From Kitasatospora purpeofusca (GTDB lineage Bacteria; Actinomycetota; Actinomycetes; Streptomycetales; Streptomycetaceae), in the NCBI RefSeq assembly GCF_000718025.1, contig NZ_JODS01000027.1:33443-97442 (forward strand): 64,000 nucleotides of DNA, given 5' to 3'. Below are positions 15,543-24,300 of this stretch, piece after piece. The notes under the pieces were generated by a model, which did no database searches, was not told the DNA's origin, and was given only the letters and a program-made list of their open reading frames with translations. The stretch's first letter is position 1. Every line of letters starts with the position of its first letter. The position numbers and the translations under genes are program-made.

Positions 15543-16925
15543 TCAGCAACCGCCAGGGGTGGAGCAGGAGCCGCCGGCGGGGTCGTTGCCGACACCGAGG
15601 GTGATGAGCCGGGGTGCGGCGGAGACGGAGCAGCAGCCCGCGTCGGTGCTTTCGGCCGGGGTGGGCCGGTCGTAGAGGCCGGCGCCGCCGCAGACGCCGG
15701 TTTCGGGAAGGGTGAGTTCGACGCGGGCTGCGGCCTCCAGGTCGCCCGCGACGTGTGCAGCCACCGAGCGGACCTGCTCGTAGCCGGTCATGGCGAGGAA
15801 GGTGGGGGCACGGCCGTACGACTTCATGCCGACGAGGTAGACGTCCTTCTCCGGGTGGGAGAGCTCGTTCGCGCCGTGGGGGTAGACGGTGCCGCAGGAG
15901 TGCTGGTTGGGGTCGATCAGCGGGGCCAGCGCGGTCGGGGCCTGGAGCCGGTCGTCCAGGCCGAGCCGCAGCTCGGTGAGGTAGGACAGGTCGGGGCGCA
16001 GGCCGGTCAGGACGATGACCTCGTCCAGGCCGTCGGTGCGGGCGCCGTCCTCGGCGACGAGGGCGAGCTTGTCGCCGGTGCGCTCGACGGTGGCGGTGCG
16101 GAAGCCGGTGAGCGCGTCGGCGTAGCCGTTGTCGACGGCGGCCTTGGCGGCGAGGCCGAGCGCACCGCGGGCGGGGAGCTGGTCGGCGGTACCGCCGCCG
16201 TAGGTGGAGCCGGTGATGCCGCGGCGCAGGACCCACACGGCGTGGGTGCCGCTCTCCTGCTCGGCGAGGTCTGCCAGGGAGGCGAGGGTGGTGAAGGCGG
16301 AGGCGCCGGTGCCGACGACAGCGGTGCGCTTCCCGGCGTACCGGGCGCGGACGACGGGGTCCCTGAGGTCGGGCACACGGTAGGAGATGCGGTCGGCGTT
16401 GGCGCGCTCGCCGAGGGCGGGCAGGCCGTTGGCGCCGAGCGGGTTGGGGGTGGAGAAGGTGCCGGAGGCGTCGATGACGGCGGCGACGAGCAGGCGCTCC
16501 TCGCTCCCGTCGGCGTGGGCGACGTGGACGGTGAAGGGCTGCTGGTCGCGGTCGGCGTCGACGATGCGATCGCGTCCGGCGCGGGCCACGCCGGTGACAC
16601 GGGTGTCGTAGCGGACGCGGTCGCCGAGGGTCTCGGCGAGGGGCTGGAGGTAGAGGGCGACCCAGTCGCCGCCGGTCGGACAGGCGGCGGGGTCGGGGTG
16701 GGTCCAGCCGGTGGGGGCGAGCAGCTTCTCGGCGGCGGGGTCGACGACCTCGGCCCAGGAGGAGAACAGCCGCACATGGGACCAGGAGCGCACGGCGCTG
16801 CCGGCGGTGGGGCCGGCTTCCAGGACGAGCGGCTCCATGCCCCGCTCCAGGAGGTGGGCGGCGGCGGCCAGGCCGATCGGGCCGGCGCCGATGACGAGGA
16901 CGGGCAAGCCGGTGTCGGAGGTCAT
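15543..16925 (-). CDS. arsO: ArsO-like flavin-binding monooxygenase, NAD(P)-binding
   Basis: This 460-residue flavoprotein has an FAD-binding GxGxxG near the N-terminus (VLVIGAGPIGLAAAAHL) and a second Rossmann motif (AVVGTGASAF) in the middle. The C-terminus is cysteine-rich (DAGCCSVSA and GGSCSTPGGC), unusual for plain monooxygenases but seen in proteins from streptomycete ars operons. Reported actinomycete ars clusters place arsO beside arsR, as here. Its exact reaction in arsenic handling is unclear; oxidation or thiol-linked chemistry of arsenicals is inferred. GGGGAGAAA supports the ATG at 16925. It is divergent from arsR with operator-like palindromes between them. Confidence 0.82.
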   Translation of the reverse strand: MTSDTGLPVLVIGAGPIGLAAAAHLLERGMEPLVLEAGPTAGSAVRSWSHVRLFSSWAEVVDPAAEKLLAPTGWTHPDPAACPTGGDWVALYLQPLAETLGDRVRYDTRVTGVARAGRDRIVDADRDQQPFTVHVAHADGSEERLLVAAVIDASGTFSTPNPLGANGLPALGERANADRISYRVPDLRDPVVRARYAGKRTAVVGTGASAFTTLASLADLAEQESGTHAVWVLRRGITGSTYGGGTADQLPARGALGLAAKAAVDNGYADALTGFRTATVERTGDKLALVAEDGARTDGLDEVIVLTGLRPDLSYLTELRLGLDDRLQAPTALAPLIDPNQHSCGTVYPHGANELSHPEKDVYLVGMKSYGRAPTFLAMTGYEQVRSVAAHVAGDLEAAARVELTLPETGVCGGAGLYDRPTPAESTDAGCCSVSAAPRLITLGVGNDPAGGSCSTPGGC

Positions 16926-17052
16926 GGCGGTTTCTCCCCTTCGCATCGGGTGGGCGGCAGCACGGTCCGCCCGCCCTTTTGATTCGACAGTTGTCGATAT
17001 GGTTGCGCCTTCGACCTTGCCACCCGACATTGACGAGTGTCAACATAGACAT
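16926..17052. promoter_or_regulatory. ArsR operator region with two palindromes
   Basis: This 127-nt spacer is clearly lower in GC than its surroundings. TCGACAGTTGTCGA (16984-16997) is a 6-bp-arm inverted repeat. GACATATGTC (17048-17057) is a perfect 10-bp palindrome that covers the arsR start codon. A further TTGACA-like box (minus strand, about 17037-17042) could be the -35 of arsO. No Shine-Dalgarno sequence precedes arsR, so its message may be leaderless and bound at its own start. Confidence 0.6.
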
Positions 17053-17406
17053 ATGTCGAATCTGGAGTTGACGGTTCTGGAGCCCGAGACCGTGCCGTGC
17101 TGCCCGCCACTCACCTCGGCCGAGCTGTCGGTCGAGGACTCGGTGCGGATGGCGGCGATGTTCAAGGCGCTCGGCGACCCGGTGCGGCTGCGGCTGTTCT
17201 CCAAGGTCGCCTCGCACCCGGGCGGGGAGGCGTGCGTGTGCGACATCCAGGACGTCGGGGTCTCCCAGCCGACCGTCTCCCACCACCTGAAGAAGCTCCG
17301 CGAGGCGGGGCTGCTGACCTCCGAGCGCCGGGGCACCTGGGTGTACTACAAGGTCGCCCCCTCCGTACTGGCCGGCATGTCCGCCCTGCTCGACCTGACC
17401 CGCTGA
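17053..17406 (+). CDS. arsR: ArsR/SmtB-family arsenic-responsive repressor
   Basis: This 117-residue winged-helix repressor carries Cys61 and Cys63 in EACVCDI, the canonical metalloid-binding ELCVCDL-type motif at the start of the DNA-binding region. The recognition helix is VSQPTVSHHLKKLREAGLL. Binding of As(III)/Sb(III) should release it from the operators upstream and around its own start. It is divergent from arsO and 29 nt ahead of the acetyltransferase. The start is chosen from family length; no ribosome-binding site is visible. Confidence 0.93.
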   Translation: MSNLELTVLEPETVPCCPPLTSAELSVEDSVRMAAMFKALGDPVRLRLFSKVASHPGGEACVCDIQDVGVSQPTVSHHLKKLREAGLLTSERRGTWVYYKVAPSVLAGMSALLDLTR

Positions 17407-17435
17407 CCGCCCGCACCCCGAAGGAGCGATCGCCG

Positions 17436-17939
17436 GTGACCGGCCCGGACTTCACCCTCGCCCCCATGCTGGCCGAGCACGCCGATGAGGTGTTGGCCGT
17501 CTACCGGGCCGGGATCGAGGAGGGCAACGCCACCTTCGAGGCCGCCGCCCCCGCCTGGGCGGCGTTCGACGCCGCCCGCCTCCCCGGCCACCGCCACGTC
17601 GCCCTCGACCCGGGCGGCCGGGTGCTCGGGTGGGCGGCGGTCAGCGCGGTCTCGGCCCGGCCCGCGTACGCGGGGGTGGTCGAGCACTCCGTCTACGTCC
17701 ACCCCGACGCCCGCGGCCGGGGCGTCGCCCGCGCCCTTCTTCAGGCGCTGGTGGCCTCGACCGAGGCGGCCGGGATCTGGACGATCCAGTCCGGGGTGTT
17801 CCCGGAGAACACCGCGAGCCTGGCCCTGCACGCGAAGGCGGGCTTCCGCGTGATCGGCACCCGCGAGCGGATCGCGCGCCACCACGGGGTGTGGCGCGAC
17901 GTGGTGCTGATCGAGCGCCGCAGCCGCACCGCGGACTGA
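17436..17939 (+). CDS. GNAT acetyltransferase of the phosphinothricin/ArsN type
   Basis: This 167-residue GNAT protein starts at GTG with AAGGAG 9 nt upstream. It has the acetyl-CoA-binding stretch VYVHPDARGRGVARALLQAL and the family C-terminal pattern FRVIGTRERIARHHGVWRDV seen in phosphinothricin acetyltransferases. Relatives named ArsN1 sit in ars operons and acetylate the antibiotic arsinothricin. Location directly behind arsR favours that reading over a general phosphinothricin or methionine-sulfoximine role. Substrate is inferred from context. It probably shares the arsR transcript. Confidence 0.82.
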   Translation: MTGPDFTLAPMLAEHADEVLAVYRAGIEEGNATFEAAAPAWAAFDAARLPGHRHVALDPGGRVLGWAAVSAVSARPAYAGVVEHSVYVHPDARGRGVARALLQALVASTEAAGIWTIQSGVFPENTASLALHAKAGFRVIGTRERIARHHGVWRDVVLIERRSRTAD

Positions 17940-18204
17940 CCCGTCTCCCCCGGCGGGCCTGCCACCGGTACCCGGGCACAGGTCCACCGTCGCGCTCGGC
18001 GTCTGCGGCTTCGTCGCCGCCTTGCAGGAGGACGCCGACTCCGGCGGATCCTCGCCGCCGACGGCGGGGTGTCGGTCGCCGGGTCGCCGGCCCGCGGCAC
18101 GGCCGTGGACGGGTACCGGCCGGACCGCTACGACGTCCTCGGTGCGCCGGCGTGCCCGGCCGGCGAAGCTGTGATCATGTACGCCGCGCGCGGGCACCGA
18201 CCGC

Positions 18205-18993
18205 TCATCGGGCCGCTTGGAGGGCGTAGAGCGCGCCGAGGGCGGTGGCGAGGGAGCCGAGCAACAGTCGGAGGGCGGTTTCGGGCAGGTGGGACTGGAG
18301 GCGGGCGCCGAGGTAGCCGCCGGTCAGGCCGCCGAGGCCGCAGGCCAGGCCGAGCGGCCAGTCGGGGGCGATGTCGCCGGTGGTGGTCAGGGCCAGCAGC
18401 GCGTAGGTGCCGGCCCCGACGACGGAGGTCACGAAGGTGGTGGCCAGCGCGGCGGGTGCCACGGTGGCGACCGGGACACCGCGGCCGGCCAGGACGGGGC
18501 CGACCAGAGAGCCCCCGCCGATCCCGTAGATCCCCCCGACGACACCGACGGCCAGCGCGAGCGCCGTCGTGCTCCGGGCCGTCGGCGACGGCCCTACCGC
18601 GGCCCGGTACGGGCCAGGGCGCAGGGTACGCGCGCACAGCCACATGCCGAGCGGCAGCAGCAGGGCCGCGACCAGCAGGCGGAAGACGGCCGGGCCGGGG
18701 ACGGCGAACACCCGGATGACAGCGCCTGCGATCACGCCGGGAACGGTGCCCCCGATCAGTAGGCGGGGGAGCGGGCCGCCCAGGTGCCCGGTGCGGCGGT
18801 ACCGCAGGAGCGCGCCGGGGCCCGCCACCACGTTGAAGAGCAGGTTCGTCGGGGTCACGGCGGGGCTGGGCACGTTCAGGACGCTGACTTGGACAGGCAG
18901 CAGGAACACCGCACCCGAGACGCCGACCGGTGCGGTGACGGTCGAGATGCCCAGCCCGGCCGCGAAGCCGAGCAGGGTTGTCGGCCAGTCCAC
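18205..18993 (-). CDS. TauE/SafE-family membrane permease (sulfite-exporter-like)
   Basis: This 262-residue protein has about eight hydrophobic segments in two repeats. Each repeat has the family pattern: VTPTNLLFNVVAGPGALLRY in the first and VGVVGGIYGIGGGSLVGPVL in the second. The start is GTG with GGAGGT about 8 nt upstream. Family members export sulfite, sulfoacetate or related small anions. In this arsenic neighbourhood it could move an arsenical or a sulfur compound; neither is shown. It is convergent with the acetyltransferase across a 265-nt spacer without a clear gene. Confidence 0.85.
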   Translation of the reverse strand: MDWPTTLLGFAAGLGISTVTAPVGVSGAVFLLPVQVSVLNVPSPAVTPTNLLFNVVAGPGALLRYRRTGHLGGPLPRLLIGGTVPGVIAGAVIRVFAVPGPAVFRLLVAALLLPLGMWLCARTLRPGPYRAAVGPSPTARSTTALALAVGVVGGIYGIGGGSLVGPVLAGRGVPVATVAPAALATTFVTSVVGAGTYALLALTTTGDIAPDWPLGLACGLGGLTGGYLGARLQSHLPETALRLLLGSLATALGALYALQAAR

Positions 18994-19261
18994 GCGGTGA
19001 CCTCCTGCCGGTGCCGAGTGCGGCGGCCAGTATCGGCGCCGACGGGCCGGGCCGGGGCGGGTGTCCACCTACCGGACGCCCGGCCCCGGCCCGGCGGCCG
19101 GGCGCCCGGCGAAGCCGCCGGTGCCGCGGTAGCCGTCCGCGTGGAGCCGACGGCCCGTGAACCCGCCCCGGCCGGAGACGGCGGGGACGAAGAGGCGCTC
19201 CCAGCTGCCGGTAACCATGACCAGGGCTCGGCCAGGACCACCTGGGCGTGCCGGACCTCGC

Positions 19262-20017
19262 TCACCTCGCGGCGGCCGTTCGACGGCGGTGGTCGAAGAC
19301 CAGCGCGACCAGCACCAGGCCGAGGACGCCTCCGGCGAACTGGGCGCCGACGAAGCCGGGCACGGAGGTGGGGGCGATACCGGCGAAGGTGTCGGTGAAG
19401 GCCCGGCCGATGGTCACGGCGGGGTTGGCGAAGGAGGTGGAGGAGGTGAACCAGTAGGCCGCGCCGATGTAGGAGGCGACCGCCACGGGGGCGTACCGGA
19501 GCAGGTCGCGCTCGGCGAGGCCGAAGATCAGGAAGAGCAGCCCGGCGGTGGCGACGACCTCGCCGAGCAGCAGGTGTCCGGCCGAACGGTCGTGGCCGGA
19601 CCAGGAGACGAGCGCGCGGCCGAACATCGCGTCCGCGATCACGGCCCCGCCGATCGCGCCCGCGGTCTGGGCGGCGGCATACGCGGCCACCTCGACCGGC
19701 CGCAGGCCCTTCGGGTCGCGGCGGCCGTTCCACCACTCGGCGAGGGTGACGACGGGGTTGAAGTGCGCGCCGGAGACCGGGCCGAGCAGCAGGATCAGCA
19801 CGCCGAGGCCGAAGACGGTGGCCAGGGAGTTGGCCAGCAGTTGGAGGCCGACGTCGTGGGTGAGTTCGGTGGCCTGGATGCCGGATCCGACCACGACCGC
19901 GACAAGGGCGGCGGTGCCGACCAGCTCGGCCGCCACCCGGTTCGGCAGCGGGACGGCCGGGGGCTCGGCGGCCAGCGGCTCGGCGGTGTGGGGTCTGGCC
20001 TCGTCCGTGGCGTTCAA
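19262..20017 (-). CDS. MIP-family channel (aquaporin/aquaglyceroporin), probable arsenite route
   Basis: This 251-residue six-helix channel has both selectivity-loop motifs: HFNPVVT in the first half and FANPAVT in the second. The start codon is apparently TTG, preceded by GAGGAG 10 nt upstream. It lies in a unit with an ArsR-type regulator (90 nt upstream), and arsC is divergent from that. In Sinorhizobium meliloti the order arsR-aqpS-arsC uses the channel AqpS as a downhill arsenite exit. The same logic is plausible here because no ArsB or Acr3 is seen. Solute specificity is inferred. Confidence 0.85.
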   Translation of the reverse strand: MNATDEARPHTAEPLAAEPPAVPLPNRVAAELVGTAALVAVVVGSGIQATELTHDVGLQLLANSLATVFGLGVLILLLGPVSGAHFNPVVTLAEWWNGRRDPKGLRPVEVAAYAAAQTAGAIGGAVIADAMFGRALVSWSGHDRSAGHLLLGEVVATAGLLFLIFGLAERDLLRYAPVAVASYIGAAYWFTSSTSFANPAVTIGRAFTDTFAGIAPTSVPGFVGAQFAGGVLGLVLVALVFDHRRRTAAAR

Positions 20018-20107
20018 CGCTGTGGAGCTCCTCGTGCGCGGGGCGGGGCAGGCCGCCCGGGTGGGGTGGGTCGGGTGGGTCAGGTGGCGTGGGTGGGGCG
20101 GCGTGGG

Positions 20108-20464
20108 TCAGCAGGACCGCTTGAAGCCCGCCTCGGCGGTCAGGCGGGCAGCGGAGGCAAGGGCTGCGAAGTCGGCGGCCAGGCCGGTCAGGGCCTCGGG
20201 GCGCAGCGCGTAGTAGGTGAAGCGGCCGCAGGGCTCGGTGTCCACCAGTCCGGCCTCGCGCAGGATCTTCAGGTGGTTGGAGAGGTTGGTCTGCTTCGCG
20301 CCGGTCTCCTCGACCAGGTGCGTCGTGCACAGTGCCTCCCGGGAGAGCAGGGAGACGATCCGCATCCTCAGCGGGTCGGCCAGAGCCCTGAGGACCCGGG
20401 CCTGGTCGGGGGCCGTGCCGGTGGCCGGAGCCCCGCTTGCATCACTGTCGACTGACATCACCAT
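20108..20464 (-). CDS. Second ArsR-family regulator
   Basis: This winged-helix protein has about 118 residues (116 if started at 20458). It has LADPLRMRIVSLL, then EALCTTHLVEETGAKQTNLS, and a recognition helix NLSNHLKILREAGLV. There is no CVC motif; a Cys in ALCTTH, a Cys in EPCGRF and a C-terminal Cys (FKRSC) could make a different metalloid site. It heads the unit with the MIP channel and is divergent from arsC, so it likely controls both. No clear ribosome-binding site precedes either Met, so the start is uncertain. Confidence 0.88.
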   Translation of the reverse strand: MVMSVDSDASGAPATGTAPDQARVLRALADPLRMRIVSLLSREALCTTHLVEETGAKQTNLSNHLKILREAGLVDTEPCGRFTYYALRPEALTGLAADFAALASAARLTAEAGFKRSC

Positions 20465-20621
20465 AGGCTGATACGTTACCTGCGCCGGACCCGCCGAGCG
20501 AGCCCCAGTTCTCCTCCGGCCACCACTGGGGATGTCGCACGCCTCGCCCCACGACCGTGCCCCCTCTCCCCGTTCGGGCCGGAGCCCACGATGCCCCCGC
20601 ACACTCGAAGGAAGACCCGCC
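20465..20621. promoter_or_regulatory. Divergent promoter between the second arsR and arsC
   Basis: This is a 157-nt spacer. Read on the minus strand, ATCA-8nt-TGAT forms a short inverted repeat overlapping the regulator's start (about 20459-20475), in a locally AT-richer patch. This fits an autoregulatory ArsR site. AAGGAAGA lies 8 nt before the arsC ATG. Confidence 0.4.
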
Positions 20622-21053
20622 ATGACCGCCGCTCCTGCCGCCTCCGTGCTGTTCGTCTGCATCCACAACGCCGGTCGCTCCCAGATGGCCGCCGGGTTCC
20701 TGCGTCACCTCGCCGGTGACCGCGTGGAGGTCCGCTCCGCCGGCTCCGTCCCCGGCGACCGGATCAACCCCTCCGCCGTCGCCGCGATGGCGGAGCTTGG
20801 CATCGACATCGCCGACCAGAAGCCGAAGGTGCTCACCACCGAGGCCGTCCGGGCATCCGACTACGTGATCACCATGGGCTGCGGCGACGCCTGCCCGTAC
20901 TTCCCCGGCAAGAAGTACCTCGACTGGACGCTGGAGGACCCGGCCGGCCAGGGCGTCGAAGCCGTCCGCCCGATCCGCGACGAGATCAGGAGCCTGATCG
21001 AGAACCTGATCACCGAGATCGACGCCGCGGCCGCCGCCGGCCGGGAGAGCTGA
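20622..21053 (+). CDS. arsC: Arsenate reductase, low-molecular-weight-phosphatase type
   Basis: This 143-residue ArsC has the P-loop CIHNAGRS (Cys13-x5-Arg19). A further Cys pair lies in MGCGDACPYFPGKKYLDW, which supplies the resolving thiols of the thioredoxin or mycothiol-coupled families. It reduces arsenate to arsenite in the cytoplasm. It is divergent from the ArsR/MIP unit, completing an ArsC-plus-channel detoxification scheme. Actinobacterial homologues use either thioredoxin or mycothiol/mycoredoxin; the sequence alone does not decide. Confidence 0.95.
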   Translation: MTAAPAASVLFVCIHNAGRSQMAAGFLRHLAGDRVEVRSAGSVPGDRINPSAVAAMAELGIDIADQKPKVLTTEAVRASDYVITMGCGDACPYFPGKKYLDWTLEDPAGQGVEAVRPIRDEIRSLIENLITEIDAAAAAGRES

Positions 21054-21058
21054 CCGCC

Positions 21059-21289
21059 GTGACCGGGACCGCCACCGCCGGCCGACCTCACAGAGCGTCT
21101 CCGACGCACTGGGCCGCGTGGGCCGCCGACCTCCTCGCCCACCGGCACCCGGACCTGGTCGGCGAGCGACCGGACCTCGGCCGGCGCATCGATCGGTCAG
21201 CCGTCCACGACGGGGCGGTAGCGAAGGTCCCTCGCTGTGGACGGTCCTGCGTGCGGCTCGGGGGGCGGCACCGCCGTGGCCGCCAGTGA
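21059..21289 (+). CDS. Possible short reading frame after arsC, unrecognised
   Basis: A GTG-started frame of 76 residues begins 6 nt after the arsC stop, as if translationally coupled. The first 50 residues (THWAAWAADLLAHRHPDLVG) look protein-like. The end (RCGRSCVRLGGRHRRGRQ) does not, so it may be the 5' stub of a gene whose rest was lost where the type VII locus begins. I recognise no family. Confidence 0.25.
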   Translation: MTGTATAGRPHRASPTHWAAWAADLLAHRHPDLVGERPDLGRRIDRSAVHDGAVAKVPRCGRSCVRLGGRHRRGRQ

Positions 21290-21328
21290 GGTGGTGGACG
21301 CGGGGGCGGTCGAAGGGCCGCGGTGGGC

Positions 21329-24300
21329 TCAGGCCCCCTCCTCTCCGGTCACCCCGGTCGGGAGCGGGGCGAGCACGTCCGGGTCGAGGTCGAGCAGCAC
21401 CGCGAGGTCCCGCAGGATGCGGCGAGCGCCGAAGTCGCCGTCCGTCCCGGCGAAGGTGGCGATCTCGGCGGAGAGGCGCCGGGCCACGCCGGGGAGCAGC
21501 GCGAGCGCGTTCGCCAGCACGCTGGCCTCGTCCCCGGCGAAGGAGTTGTGGTACGGGAGGGAGTAGGCCAGGTCGTCGTCGAGCATGGACTTGTACGCGG
21601 CCTCGTCGAAGGTCCAGCCGCGGAAGGCGAAGCGGTCCCGGGCGGCCACCATGACACCTGTGAACAGCTCGCCGACCCTGGCCTCCGTGGCGGCACCGGC
21701 GCCAGCAGCGGCCGACGTCGAGGAGGTCGCGGTCGAGGTCGGGGCCGGATCCGAGGTCGAGGGCGAGGGCGGGGCGGTGGCGGCGGCCGGTTCGGCGGGC
21801 CGGTCGGTCCGGGTCCGGAGCCGCAGGTCCTGGTAGCCGCTCCATTTGGGGTCGCCGACGCCCAGCCGCTCCGCCGGGGCCCGTGTGAACCGGGCGGCGG
21901 CCACCGCGCCGAGCTCCGTCCCGCCGACCCAGCTGCCGCCCTGCGCCAGAAGAGCGTCGACCGCGTCCGCCACCCCCTGCTCCGAACGCCACTCCAGCAA
22001 CCAGGAGTCCTTGTCCATCACCACGTCGAACCGCTCGCCGGGGTTCGCGTGCAGGTACTCGTCGTAGGTGACCGCGTGGTAGTCGACGGTGAGCACCGGG
22101 CCGTCCGGGCCCTCGACGGTCAGTCTGGTCACCCGGCCGGGTTCGGTCTCCGCCCGCACGACCGCGTGGCCGGGCGTCGCGTAGCCGCGCAGGCTGCGCT
22201 CCATCACGCCGACCACCTGGTCCAGGTGGGCCTTGCGGGTCACCGCGTCCAGGTTCTCCGGGTCGACACCGATGAGGGTCATCCGCGTCGCCCGGGTGGT
22301 GAAGAGCGGGTGCTCGACGTCCGCGTTCGCACCGAGGTAGAGCAGCGTGTCGCCCTGCGGCCCCTCGCCGGAGCGGGTCAGCCGGTTGAGCGCGACGAGG
22401 GTCTCGTACTTCGGGGTCATCGCGACCCCGGCGGCCCACCGGCCGAGCGCGCGGTCCTCGACCCAGGACGGGTGCTCACCGATCTCGGCAACCGTCTGCC
22501 CGGGCCTGGGGCCGTCTCCGAACAGGTAGTCGACCGTCTCCGCGCCGAGACCGTGACGGACGGCGTTGGCCCGCGCCTCCGCCGTGCCTCCGGTGCCCCC
22601 GTCGGGGTGGTCCGCCGGGGCCGCGGCGGCGGGTTCCGGCTCCGGGTGGTCGATGGTGACCACGGCCTGGCGGCGCTCCTCGGCGGTGAGGTGGGCCGGG
22701 TCCGTGCCCAGCGGGGCGAGCTGGCCGCGGGAGCGCGTGCGGACCTCGAAGTCCGCCGTCGTGAGCCGGGTGTCGTGTCCGCCCAGGTGCGTGGCGATCC
22801 GTTCGACGAGGAGATCGGCGAGCGCCTCGGCGCGCTCCTTGCCGACCTGCATGGCCCGGCCGAAGTGGGGCCGGCCGGCGACCGTTCCGTTGCCGTGGCC
22901 GGTGACCGTGATCCTCGGCAGCGGGAGCCCGGACTCCACGCGCCCGACCGCGGCGCGGACCACCTCGGCGGCCAGGGCGTCGGCACGGGCGAAGTGGGCG
23001 GCGTCGGGCTCGACGGCGCCTTCCGCGTAGCGGAACGGGTGCCCCTGGGCGGCGGGCCCGGCGGCCGCCCCGGCGGGGGGCTGGACCGGGTGGGCAGGCT
23101 GGAGCGGGTGGACGGGCTGGACGGGCTGGGTGGGCTGCTGGCCGGACAGGTCGTGCTCACCGGTCGTCATCGGAGCGCGCGGGGCCGCCTCGGCGGGTTC
23201 CGCCGGACCGGCGGGCGTCGGGCCCTCCGGTCCCGCGGAGGCACGGGCCCCCGAGGACCCGGCCGGGGACTCGGCGAACGTTCCGGCGGCGTGGCCGGTG
23301 ACCCGGCCGGTGACCGCGCCGGTGCTGTCGGAGGCCGGCGCCCGCGGGGCCAGCCCGTCACCCCCCCAGGAGGGCTGCGCGTGCGCGGCCGTCTGCTGGG
23401 CGTACGCCTGGTACGCGAGGTTCCGCGAGTACTGCCGGAGCTGCGGCAGGTGGGGCAGGCCGTGCTGGACGAGGTCGTGGTACAGCTGCTCCGGCCCGGC
23501 GTGGTACTCGTCCGGTGCCGTCCTGAAGTACCGGTCGTAGCCGGACAGGTACGCCTCGACCTGCGGTCCCCCGCCGGAGTGGCGCACCACCTCGGCACGC
23601 ACCGTCTCGTACTTGCTCCGCAGGTGCTGCACCCGGTCGGTGAAGAACCCGGCCCGGTCACGCGCCCCGGACACATCCGGCAGACCCAACTGGGCCCGGA
23701 TGTCGTCCAGTTCACGAGTGCCGAAGCCGCGTTCCTGGCCGTACACCTCAGCGGGCTTGCGCCACCAGGCATTCGGGTCCGGTGGCTGGTAGCCGCGGCC
23801 GTCCTGTGCGAAGCCGTCGACGTCGAACTGCTGCGCGTAACGGCCGGAGGCGGTGGGCGGCTCGGGAACGATCACACGCTCGTAGCCCGGTGCCAGACCG
23901 CCGCCCCGGGTCAGGCCGTTGCCGGAGTCGTGCCACTGCGCCATCCGGGCGGCACCGCCGGCGCCCGCCTCCTCCAGGTAGGAGACCCGGTGGCCGAGCA
24001 GTGCGACCGCCTCCAGGTTTCCGGAGCGGAAGCCGAGGTGGTCGAGCCGGTAGTGGCGGTGCAGGGCGTCGTACAGCAGGAACTGCCCGGTGCGGGTGTC
24101 GCCGCCCCAGGAAGTGAGCTCCTCCCCCCTGCCCTTCCAGAAGCCGGTGATGTGGTGGACGGTGTCGGTGCCCAGGTCAGAGCGCATCTGCACGACGAGG
24201 TCGTCCCACTTGTCGCTCTTCGCGGGATTCGGGTGCGGGTCCCCGGTGATGATCACCGCGTCGTACTCGCGGCCGACGTCGCGCACGATCTGCCGGATGC

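Noticed and set aside
15066..16982. 638-residue plus-strand frame opposite arsO
   Set aside because: Its sequence is Gly/Ala/Val-biased antisense of the arsO gene, with no ribosome-binding site or family.
19073..19261. Stretch after the TauE/SafE gene considered as the tail of another ars gene
   Set aside because: A minus-strand peptide starting MVTGSWERLFVP is open, but it has no family match that I can name and lacks a ribosome-binding site.
21059..21289. Short frame after arsC considered as an arsenic metallochaperone
   Set aside because: It lacks the CBS or Cys patterns of ArsD-like proteins, and its end is not protein-like.
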